From Flaccisagitta enflata (taxonomy: Eukaryota > Chaetognatha > Sagittoidea > Aphragmophora), in contig OZ231127.1 of assembly GCA_965153355.1 (NCBI GenBank), forward strand, positions 43,090,001-43,154,000: a stretch of DNA of 64,000 nt, read 5' to 3'. The translations under genes and the position numbers were made by a program. Below the pieces are notes generated by a model. It did no database searches, was not told the origin of the DNA, and was given only the letters and a program-made list of their open reading frames with translations. Shown piece by piece: positions 12,085-23,500 of the stretch (position 1 is the stretch's first letter; every line of letters begins with the position of its first letter).

Positions 12085-12655
12085 CATGTAGCCTGATGCA
12101 TAAAATGGCAGCATTCTTCTTCCCTTCCAAGTTCTTTGCAGTCTTCGTCTTGCATAAGACATGCACCATTCGCGAACATTTAAAATGTCCAGCGTAAAAT
12201 GGTAGCATTCTTTTTCCCCCTCACTTGCTGAATGATGCGGATTAGCGGAAGTCCCAGTCTTGAATTTGTAAAAGATATGCACCATTCGCGAACATTTTAA
12301 ATGTCCAGCGTAAAATGGTAGCATTCTATTTCCCCTTGTTGAATTGTCCAAATTGGCTGAGGTCCCAGTCTTGAATTTGCAAAAGACATGCACCATTCGC
12401 GAACATTTTAAATGTCCAGCGTAAAATGGTAGCATTCTTTTTCCCCTTGTTGAATTGTCCAAATTGGCTGAAGTCCCAGTTTTGAATTTGCAAAAGACAT
12501 GCACCATTCGCGAACATTTTAAATGTCCCGCGTAAAATGGTAGCATTCTTTTTCCCTTTGTTGAATTGGCCGAAGTCCCAGTCTTGAATTTACAAAAGAC
12601 ATGCACCATTCGCGAACATTTTAAATGTCCCGCGTAAAATGGTTGCATTCTTTTG
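12085..12655 (-). repeat. Tandem repeat, five units of 102-116 bp
   Basis: The word atgcaccattcgcgaacatt recurs at 12161, 12277, 12388, 12499 and 12601, giving spacings of 116, 111, 111 and 102 bp. Three of the four are multiples of three, and one minus-strand frame stays open for 213 codons with the repeated words MLPFYAGHLKCSRMVHVF and KFKTGTSAN. No start context or splice evidence shows that it is translated. Confidence 0.85.
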
Positions 12656-12938
12656 TCCGCAACAAATTGAAAGTCCTTGATATAAAAGAAATGAAGAGTA
12701 TCCAAGATTTTACCTTTGGACCAAACAATTTATACATGTTTATTGACAAATTAGGTATGTAGTCGTTTGAATTTACAACAAGCCTGGGCGATTCTACATT
12801 TTTCTATACAATACAATACACTATACAATATTTTCAAATATTGGGCCTATACAATACAGTACCAATACAATACCTTCAAAAATTGTATACAATATTTATT
12901 AATATCTTGCACGTGTTGATTTGAAATTTTTATTCAAT

Positions 12939-13141
12939 TTATAGTCACGTGCTACACAACTCTACACCCCGCTTTGTCCATTCATGCGTCTGTCCGTCCA
13001 TCCATCCGTCGGTCGGTGCTCATATTACTTTTTTGGCTTTTTAGAGCTCACTGCTCCTGCTCAAATTCCCCAGTGACCTTCTCCAGCACTGCCCCTGCCC
13101 ACCAGCATGTGACTAGTGTAGCCATGTATCGGGCCTTTTTT
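12939..13141 (-). repeat. H1 element
   Basis: The hairpin end reads tagtcacgtgctacacaact, followed by a degenerate (CCGT)n core, ctgctcaaattccccagtga, and an end at gccatgtatcgggcctt. Confidence 0.82.
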
Positions 13142-13244
13142 ATAAACAAATGGACTATATAAGTTTTTTTACCTATTTTGGATGAACTCTAAAATCAATG
13201 AAAAAACTTCTCTGCTTCTTTTTGTCTATTGGTTTCTCCCTCTT

Positions 13245-13246
13245 TC

Positions 13247-13307
<61 letters not shown>
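13245..13307 (+). repeat. (GTCT)n(CT)n microsatellite
   Basis: Perfect tetranucleotide run passing into a dinucleotide run. Confidence 0.95.
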
Positions 13308-13312
<5 letters not shown>

Positions 13313-13669
13313 AGTCACATGATTATTTTAGCCTAGACTTATATCTCAAAGCACTCCCTATTAAACCGATCTCCTTCAGTCACCTCTTTTCACTGGCTAA
13401 CGATTAACTCTTGAAGGACAAAAGACCAGAAAGTTTATCTTTTTATGACTCTACACTACCCGTAACCTTAAATACACCACCAACCACACCCCTAACCTTC
13501 ACTCAACCCCTAAACCTAAGACAAACCCCACCCAAAACCTTTATATACGGAGGTCGCTTTTTTAAGAAAACATCTTATTTGGACCTATTTGCCTGTGAAA
13601 CATGGAGGTGCGGAGAATAGCTTTTGTCAAGAATTAGAGCCCTTGTTGTATTTGGAGAACCTTTTTGTT

Positions 13670-13765
13670 GCAGTTGCGGACATGCAACTCATTATGAGGC
13701 TTTGTCTGTCCCTTGGTCTGTACATTGGTCCATCCGTCTGTTGGTCCATCCATTGTTCCACCTGT
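13670..13765 (-). repeat. H1 fragment
   Basis: The hairpin AGTTGCGGACATGCAACT is followed by tatgaggctttgtctgtc and CCRT units. Confidence 0.7.
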
Positions 13766-13960
13766 CAGGCTCTTGTTGAAAATGGGAAAAACTCACTGCA
13801 GTTGTTATTGTAAGAGGGAGGTGGTTTGGGAGGTGGGGTTGGAGTGAGGCCGGGGATGGGATGCTTCTACAGTACCCTTTTCAACTACTATGACAATGTA
13901 TACTAACCATAAGTTGAGGCAGGGATAAGGAGTCCGCGCACATCATTGTAGTTTCAATAC

Positions 13961-14502
13961 TTACGGTTTCTTTACCACTTGAAAGTGTGTCCTAGTGGGC
14001 CAATTTATGATGTAGATTGCTCCACTATCATCTGACAACTGACTGTGGTATGGAAACCTCTGATAATTGAACATCCCTGATCCAGGGTACGATTCGGCGC
14101 AGGAATAGATGGGCACGCCAAGTATTTGTGAATAGGCGTTTATTTCCTGCTCTGTCATCCAATCGCCACTGTCGATGATGTTTGTAACATCAATGCCTTG
14201 GTTCAAGAGATGGCTTACAACAAGTTCCCGAAGCTTCTGATGATCAGGATTTGGGTCCTCTGGATCATCTGCCATCTGCTGTCTGCCAGTAATTGCCAAT
14301 GCGATTGAGCGTGGCAAACAGTTCCCGTCACCCAAAACATTCAAAAGATTTTTATCAGGCAACCGAGCTGATACACGTGGGAGTTCCACAACTTCAGAAC
14401 CCTCCCAAACGTTTTTGATGTGACCTTTAAGGCCCAAGCGCAGAACTGTGTTTTTCTGCCAGGCCGTCGAAACAGGTTTGAAATATCGTGGAGGTCCTTG
14501 TT
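13961..14502 (-). CDS. Gene A exon 9: OTU catalytic domain
   Basis: The acceptor is tttattcatgcag at 14503-14515. The exon opens in phase 1 with QGPPRYFKPVSTAWQKNT, then carries LGDGNCLPRSIALAITG (nucleophile Cys and its Asp) and ends INWPTRTHFQVVKKP before TAA at 13961-13963. The final THFQVV supplies the general-base His in the position normal for OTU proteases. The family's usual domain length, about 120-130 residues, is met, so the fold looks complete. Confidence 0.88.
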
Positions 14503-17500
14503 CTGCATGAATAAAGGATGATAAAGCAAGTGAATTTGCAGTTGAATGTTAACCTTTGAACTTTTAGGTAATTAGGGGGCCTCTTTATCAGGCTGCATAT
14601 AGTAGTAAATTCATTGGGTCCATCTCCAGCACTGCCCCTGCCCACCTGCACGCATTCAGGGTAGCCGTGTATCCAGCCTGGTTGTCGCCCATTGTTAAGT
14701 TGAGTATTCCAGCAATCACTGTGCTTTTTTTTTTAGATCTGAGTGAAAAGTAACATAACAGCCTTTTTTTATGTTTTGAATTTTTCTGAAGTTGCCAAGT
14801 ATCGCGGTGCACTGCTGTCTCACACAAGGTTTGAGACAAGAATGATATAACTATGCGTTTTTTATTATTTTTGCATAGGTCATGGGCATACAAACCAAGA
14901 ACCATCAAGTAGAAAATCTTTCCTAAGGCGCTTTATGAAAAAAATAAATATTTCAAGATTTTCAATTTTTTTTTGTTTAGACAATTTTTCAGGATAGTTT
15001 TACCTCTTCTTTGACAGCAAAATATTAATCCTGATTAAATTCTGATTCATTTGATAGTTCGCACTATATGGTTTTCATAAGAAAAAAAAATTTCATTTTC
15101 AAAGCCTCTGTTACAAAATTATAACGATGGCCTAAAATATAAAAAATTTATTTGTTATAAAAATCATAAAGTGCGACCTATCAAATGAATCAGAATTTTA
15201 TTAGGATTAACATTATGCTGTCAAAAAACAGATCAAGCCAACTTGAAAAATTGTTCATGCAAAAAAAGGCTGAAAATATTGAATTTTTCATTTATTTTAA
15301 AAAGCGCCTTAGGAAAGATTATTTTCTTGATGGTTCTTGGTTTGTATGCCCATGACATATGCAAAAGACCGCATAGTTATGTCATTCGTGTCTCAAACCT
15401 TAAGTAGATCAGCAGAGGGTGTTATGATATATTCATAATGAAATCATCGACTTACAAGCCTACAGACCACGATGATGACGATGTATGAAATTGGGAGAAG
15501 TATGCCGCACACAGGCACCAGTTATTTTTCACTGTCTGAGCTCGAGTATGAAAAAGAAGTGAGAAAGAGATCGCAACATTGGCAACTTTGCATTTCCTGT
15601 CTGTGTTTGTCTGTCTGTCTGTCTGTCTACATATAGCTAATAGTTATTACTCTTCCGTCGATTTGTTTCTATGTAATAAGTCTACGACATTTTTCCTGCC
15701 ACATAGAATGATCAATTTGACACGCACAGACTAAAAGGAATAACCATTTTTCGATATAAATCATGGAGAAAGTCGTACTCGGCAATAAGGCATCCCGCCT
15801 TGAAGGCATAAAATAAGTTGGTCCCTTCAAATGCCTTCTAGTGAAGCTTAACTGTATGTTACTTTTCACCCTGATTCATTTTGAAATCACAGATGACAAA
15901 CTGGTCACCTAGTCAATTATTGGAATTATTGGGATCTGACATGTTCCTACCCACTGCAGTAATCTGTACATCGGGATCACTTTCTGTAACTACATGTTCC
16001 GGCTGTGATTCCTTAGAGTTGCTGTGACATCTTTGCTATAGGTAGCAAGGAGGGATGAGAAGTAAACATAGCAATTCCATCAAAATTATTGAATTTGAGA
16101 CTGAAGTTATAAAGATTCCCTAAGTAGTTCTGAACTGATGTAAGTCATGACATATTATTCAACCTCTTACCCGCTTAGCATTTTCCTTGGTCCCTTCTGC
16201 CTTCTGATCAGCCATTGCAGGACAGCGAGAATTGGCAGATGAAGCCCTCTTAGCACCTTTGGTTGAACTTGATGGCTGAGACCAAGAAGTGTTCAGGTCT
16301 CCATCATCGCAGAACTGGTAAGGAGCCCTTTTCCTGGGGCGGTCTTGCGAGACGGACCTTTTCTCGAACGTGGCCTCTGGCTGTGATGATGAGCTGGTGG
16401 TTGAAGAGGATCTTTTCTTGTTCCTGCTCTCTGCCTTTGATGTACTGGTGGATGAGGCAGACTGTTTGTTTGTGGTCTCCGCCTGTGATGATTTGGCAGC
16501 CGAGGCGGACCGTTTCTTATTTGTGGTCTCTGCCTTTGATGTACCAGTGGATGAGGCAGACCTTTTCTTGTTTGTGGTCGTGCCGGTTGAGCCGGTGGAT
16601 GAGGATCTCATGGATGCACCTTTTGCTTGCCCTGTTGGGCGACTTGAGTGCTGTGATCCCTCCAAAGTTTCATCCTGCTCACTGTGCCAGTCGTAACTCT
16701 TGTAAGAATTGGCCTTGGAGACCGGCTTTTTCTTGCGACTTATTTGATCCAACTTCCGTTGAACTGTGAAAGAAAAAAAAGAGAATTGTCAATAAATGCA
16801 GCAAATAATATTATAATAGTGCATGTATTAAGTAGACAGCTTTTTATTCCTTTCCCTGGCTTGAAGAAGAATCATTTGATTTTTTACTATGAACATGGTT
16901 AAAGGGTGTCGAATGTGTTGTGTTAATTGGACTCAACTTAGCTAAAATCTAAATTCATTAGGTTTTTTTGAAAATCAGTGACACATTTGAGTCAAGAGAA
17001 CATTTCCAGCTAGATTTGTTTTGAATTACACTCCTTTTTTTACAATTATGTCATTTTTTCTCAATGCTCTCCACAGAAATCGTGATAGTAAAAAATCTCA
17101 GGATTATGTCAAAATAGTGGGATTTTACCGTCCATCTCATTCTAGACCAATTTTGACCCCAGGAATCCAAATCTGCAGTCAAAAATGGTCTCAGGTCAAT
17201 ATTTCGATAGGCTACAGCTACATTTCTCAGGTCAAAATACTATATAAGGTCAAATTTTCAGAATTGGAGATTTGTCAATCTGATTGCAGATTCAAAATCC
17301 ATGAAAAAAACTGTGTGAAGAAAGTGTCTTTCTTTTTTCAAAATTTTGATTAGAACATAGTCAAAATTAACATTATCCGTCAAAATTAGGCCAAATTCAG
17401 ACAAAAGAGCAATATTATTCTTTTTTGGATGTTTAACGCTAATTTTGACTATGTTCCATTCAAAATTTCAAAAAAAGAAAGACACTCTCTTTCAATAGTT

Positions 17501-20500
17501 ATTTCCAAGGATTTTGAATCTGCAATCAGATTGATAAATTTTCAATTTTGAAAATTTGACCTTATATAGTATTCTGACCTGAGAAATGTAGCCGTAGCCT
17601 ATCAAAATATTGACCTGAGACCATTTCTGACTGCAGATTTGGATTCCTTGGGTCATAATTGGTCTAGTACAGGATGGACGGTAAATCCCCTAATTTTGAC
17701 ATAATCCTGAGATTTTTTGATAGAGATAGCTACTAATGAAATAACTACAACATTCTCAATTTTAGGGCATTTTGAAGCCTTGATGTTCTTAAAAACTAGG
17801 TTCTTATAATAAAAAAGTGTATGAGGAACAGAGAAGGCAATTTGTACCCTTTCGCTGCATGAGGTGTCCCGAGTCTCGATATTCTTTTGCTCGAGTTTGT
17901 CTTTCAACACGTGCGACTAGATCTTTTTCAAGCCTTTGAATCTGAATCTGAGATTGAGCCCACGCCTTGGAAATCCAAAGTTTGTAAATCCAGTGGTCGG
18001 AGACTTTGTTGTCCCCGTAGTGGATCCTGTGAAATGGTCAAACCAAAAAGAATATTACCATCAAAATTCTATGGTCTGTTGTGATTTCCCATTTCTGATT
18101 TTCAATCGTGTAAGTAAACTAGGCCGGATACACAGCCACCCCAGTCGCGTGCAGGTGGGCAAGAGCAGTGCTGGAGAAGGTCACTATAGCACCTGGGCAG
18201 AAGCAGTGAGCTCAGAAAGCTCAAACATGCCAAAAACGTAAATAGGGGACAGACCAACTGACCAACCAACCAACTAACGGACCAACATGGCGGGTGTAGT
18301 CGCACACGACTAAAATTAAGGAGCAAAAAAAAATGAAACTATTTTTAGAATAAGTGGAAATATTCAGTTTTGTAAGTTGGTGTTCCTTAGATAACCTTCT
18401 CGTACCTGTCACCAGTCTGGACATCAAGTAATGCCATATTGGTGAGGCATTCGTACTTGGCACCGTGGAGCTCATGTTTTTTTTCTCTGAGTAAGAAAAT
18501 TTTGAAAGTATGAAAAAAAAATGAGAATTCAGTTTATGAGCTAAATTTGTGTTAAAATTTCAAGAGGAAATATGATCTTTAATAACCGCTATCCAGCACA
18601 ATGGGATACAAAGTGAAATTCGCTGTCGTACAGAAAAATGAATATTGAAATCTAACTTGTCAAAAAATTTTTATCTAAATTGAATCTCAACATAAACCTG
18701 TATTTTACCCTCACTAAATCTTTAATTCAACCATAGATCTAACTTGGACGGTACTCAATATTCATGTAACCCTTACTTAATATGAAATTAACACTAGTCA
18801 CTTCTGTCTGACAACCAATCCAGGGTGAGATTGACATTACAGTGGGTTTTTTTCGCAGTTTTGCCAAGCTCATGTGTGTACAATACAAGAACCATCAAAA
18901 GGGAAATCTTTCATGGAGCACTTTTTGAAAAAAAATTGATTTTTCACCCAAAGGAAAGGTGAATGTAATACAGATTCTTGTGAGTTGTATTGAGTCATTT
19001 TTTGATTCCGTATTGTTATTCCATGCAAAACTTCCTTTCATTTGATAGGTCACACTATATAGTTTTATGCACAAATAAAGTTTTCATATTTTGAGCCACT
19101 GTTACTTTTTTGTAACAGTGACTCAAAAAATGAAAATTACGATTCTTTGTAAAAGTATAGAGTGCGACCTATCAAATGAAAGGGAATTTTGCCTAGATTG
19201 ACAATATGGAATCAAAAATTGAGTCAATACAACTCACACGAATCTGTAATTCCACCACCTTTGCTGTAGGTGAAAAATCCATTTTTTTTCAAAAAGTGCT
19301 CCAGGAAAGATTTTCCTCTCAATGGTTCTTGTATTGTTCACATATGAGCTTGGCAAAACTGCGAAAAAACCAACTGTAATATCAATCTCACCTTGGATTG
19401 GTTGTCAGACAGTAGTGTAGTGCTTTCTTATCCTTATAATCTAGAATTGATGGATGATAATGATGAAATTACAACTAAAGATGCAACTAAAGGTTCAAAA
19501 AAATTATTGGACCATTTCCTAAACCTTTGCACTGATAATCTTGAATTACCGAAATTCGATGTAAATATTGTGCACACACTCCACTCCGTTTGTATGAACC
19601 TTGCCTCCAAGTTCAGGAACCAAAAATTTGCTGGCCTGATTGACGCTGTGTGAGACAATCAAATAAGAAAATTTTTATTAAATTGTTTTTAAAATGTTTA
19701 TTTCCTCAAAGCATGTGTTGATTAGGGTTTTGACTTAACAAGTCATCCAGATTACTCATGGTCAGCAGTACATATTGCCCTGTTTTGTATGTTTTGTTGA
19801 TCAGATAACATGAGAGCAGGGTAGCTTAGGGTCAATATCCTGTAGAACACTGGATTGAATTTCCATTCCATAGAAAATTAAGGGCTCTGAGAGGGCCTGA
19901 TCACTCTTTAGAGGTCTGATTTCAGGCTTTAGTGATCTAGATTGGGGCTCAGGCCTAAGAGGGCTGATATCAGGCTTTTGAGGACCAATTTTAGGCTGGT
20001 GAGATTTCATGTAGGATCAAAGGGTTAATTGATGGTTGGAAAGGGCTGATTTACGGTCTGAAAAGGCTGATTTATGGTCAGAGAGGGTTGATTCATTTTC
20101 AGATTGAGCTGTGAAGGCCGCTTTTGGGCAGCGGCCCCGAAGGGGTCGATGACCTATGCTTTCACACATATGGGGGATTTTCTCCTTCTTCTTCTTCTTC
20201 TACGTACCCCCCCCCTCCAGCCACGAGGCCCATATCTCAGCCTCAAGGCCCATATCCCAGCCTCAAGGCCCAAATCCTAGTCTTGAGGCTCAAATCCCAA
20301 CCTCCAGGCCTAAATCCCACCCCAAGGCCCAAATTCCAGCCTCAAGGGATTTGGGCCTCAAGACTGGGATTTGGGCCTAGAGGCTGGGATATGGGCCTCG
20401 AGGCTGAGATATGGGCCTTGTGGCTTGGGGAAGGGGGGGGTGCGGAGGAGAAGAAGAAGGAGAAAATCCCCCATATGTGTGAAAGCATAGGTCATCGACC

Positions 20501-23500
20501 CCTTCGGGGCCGCTGCCCTGCTCCCCCTCAACTTCAACCACAACCTACTTAAGCAGGGCACGGGTACCGCTGACCATCTAACGCTTTTGCGACTATTAGG
20601 CTCTGGAGATAAAATATTTGACCTCAATAGCCTGAATTGGGGCTTCAAGCCTGGGGGAGGAGAAGAGGAAAGAGATATACAGAAGGAAGGGACCAACATT
20701 ATGATGCATGGAAATTCACCTCCATTCTAGATGACATTGTAAAAGGGTCTAACAAATGTTTAATCTCGAATTGTATATTTAGTTTTTTATGTCTTGCTTA
20801 CAACTTATAAATGTCCTTTTTCTGTTAAGATACAATTTTTGTAGACACGTACAATAAAACTTTTGATTTAGCCAGGTACCAGACACTTAAGAGTCTCAAG
20901 GTCTTACATCTTAAGAGTTTCCACCACCACCAGAGCATGATGAAATTTACAGTCCATTTTTGGCGGCTTGATGTAACCCGCTTTTTGTGAACACTGGCTG
21001 AGATCCTATGTAAAAGAGAAAGAAACTGTTAAGGAGAAACGCAGTTGGTCTTGTTTTTACTTAGGATCACATGGCAATATGGGTAAACAAAGACAAGGCA
21101 CAGACTAGTTAAAATATGGCTCCTGGTCATGGGGGTTGGGGAGCTAGAGTAGAAATGCACCACATAAATATCAACTCTTGGTGTATGGAGCTAAATTCAG
21201 AGAGACAGACCACTTGCACCCGACTCTACAACCCACTCTGTTAGTCGGTTGGTCTGTGGGTCTGTCCATCTACTTAGCTTTTTTCCATTTTAAGTCATTT
21301 TTTGATAGCAGTATGTGGGTATGTGACTAAAAACTGTCGGAACCTTTAAGTTAAGGAGATATGCGCACTATTTCATGGTATAATGCACCAAAAAAGATTT
21401 GGAGGTCGTCGGATGATCATTGGGAAGATGGCGCCGCCACCCCCCTGAGTAAATGTGGTGGTGGTGGTGGTACAATCTTGTTTTTTAGGTCATTCTGACC
21501 TCAAAATCAGGCCGCTTTCCCTTTGAAAAAATGACAAATAATCCATGAGATTATAAAATTAGAGCTCAAGAGCTAACCAGTGGTGCAATCTGCATGTTTC
21601 TATCATTTTTGGTTTAGGTTTGAGAGCATTTCAAAGATGAAAGGGTATGAAGGGAAAATTGCAGCCTCAATTTTAGGAGCAATGTTGACAATTTTCAATA
21701 TTTCTCAAATTAGGATGGACCAATCTGCTCTAGCTGATGGTAAAAAAACTTTTAATCAATATTTCCCAAAAATTTTTTTAGATTGTAGAAGCAGGTGCAA
21801 AAAAGTCAATTTTTTTGCAAATCCAGCAATTTTGGATGAAAATCTTTGGCCACTTCCAATTTTAGAAAACACTTAAAATCCATGAGCAAAATAAAGTACT
21901 GCTCCAGAGTAAGTGGTACAATCTGCATATCAATATGTTTTTGCATTTACATCTTAAAGAACTTCAAAGATCTAAGGGTATGTCAAAATGACAATTTTTT
22001 GGGTATTTGAGCGAGTTTGGCCTCAATTATAGGTTTTTATGCCATGGAAATCAATAAAAACTCAAAGAGATTATAAGAATAGAGCTTAAGAGCTAACCAG
22101 TGGTACAATCCACATGTTTCTATCATTTTCATTTTTAGATTTGAAAGCATTTCAAATATGGAAGGGTATGAGGATCATTTTGCATTCAGAATTTTGATGG
22201 CGATTTTGACATATTTCACGTTTTCTGATATAACTCTTGAATGTGCTGATTGGGATATAATTGGCATTGTGACGTGGCATGTCATGTCAATATTTTTTGG
22301 CATCTCAATTCAACAGAACTTGAAAGATCAGGGTGTGTGGAAAAATTACCATATTTGTTTATTTTGGCCATACTTACCTCAACATTGGGCCACTGTGCCA
22401 AAGTATTGTTGCGGATGAGTGGGCAGGGGCGTCCAACCCCTACCCATCCATCCCCCCCACACACACAAACATAATAAAACAAGTGACAAGTCACAATATT
22501 GTTGCGGACGGGTAGGCTGGGGCAGCCACACCCCATCCACACCCAAAGTCCAATTTGCAAAAAAAATCGACTTTTTTGCACCTGCTTCTACAACCTCTAA
22601 AAAAAACTTGGACAAATATTGATCAAAAATTTTTTGACCATCAGCTAGAGCAGGAAAAACTTTTCAATTTGATCACCAATTTTATGCAGATTGGCCCAAC
22701 CAAAGCTTAGAAATATTGAAATTTGTGAAAAATGTCAAATTTGCCACAGAAAGTGAGGCCGCAATTTTCCCTTCATACCCTTTCATCTTTGAAATGTTCT
22801 CAAATCTAAACAAAAAATGATAGAAACATGCAGATTGTATCACTGGTTAGCTCTTGAGCTCGAGCTGTAGGTTTATGATCTCATGGATTTTTTTGTCATT
22901 TTTCCAAGGCAAAATGGCCCAATTTTGAGGCCAATTGACCTACAGCACAAGATTTGTACCACCACCACCACTTTACTCAGGGGAGGGAAGCCGCGCCATC
23001 TTCCCGACATCGGACGACCCCCAAATTTTTTTTGACCATGAAATGGCGCGCACATCTCCTGAACTTAAAGGCTCTAACCACTTTTTGTCATGAAGTCCTG
23101 TGCTATTAGATAATGTGAGTCAATTTACATCTAATCTCTTGGTCTTTTAGTCCTTTAGTCTTTTGGTCTAATGGTCTTTACAACCGACTGTAAGGTGTTG
23201 GCCTTGTTTTGTGACAAACACAATTTATGTTTGTCTTTTTGAGACCTCCATTTGTAGTTGCAGACTATACAAGAGGGTTTGTCATGTTTTGTCCATGTCT
23301 GTGGGAATTTTCACAGTGACATTTCAACCCTGCAAGCTATGTTTGGAGTAGAGCAATTTCATGCCTTACCTGGCATTGTTTGCCACATCCACAAGCTGGT
23401 TTTTCGTGCCAGTCGCAATTTCTATGCTGTCCGATGAGATGCTCTCTGATGTAGTTCATCATTCTGAATGAGATAAAAGCTTAAAAAGTAAAAAACAGTA

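Noticed and set aside
13411-13620. Plus-strand frame with TTPLTFTQPLNLRQTPP
   Set aside because: Composition comes from ccctaaacc-like simple sequence; no acceptor, start context or homology that I can recognise.
16263-16769. Plus-strand open frames opposite gene A exon 7
   Set aside because: Shadows of a low-complexity minus-strand exon whose splice sites and phases fit gene A.
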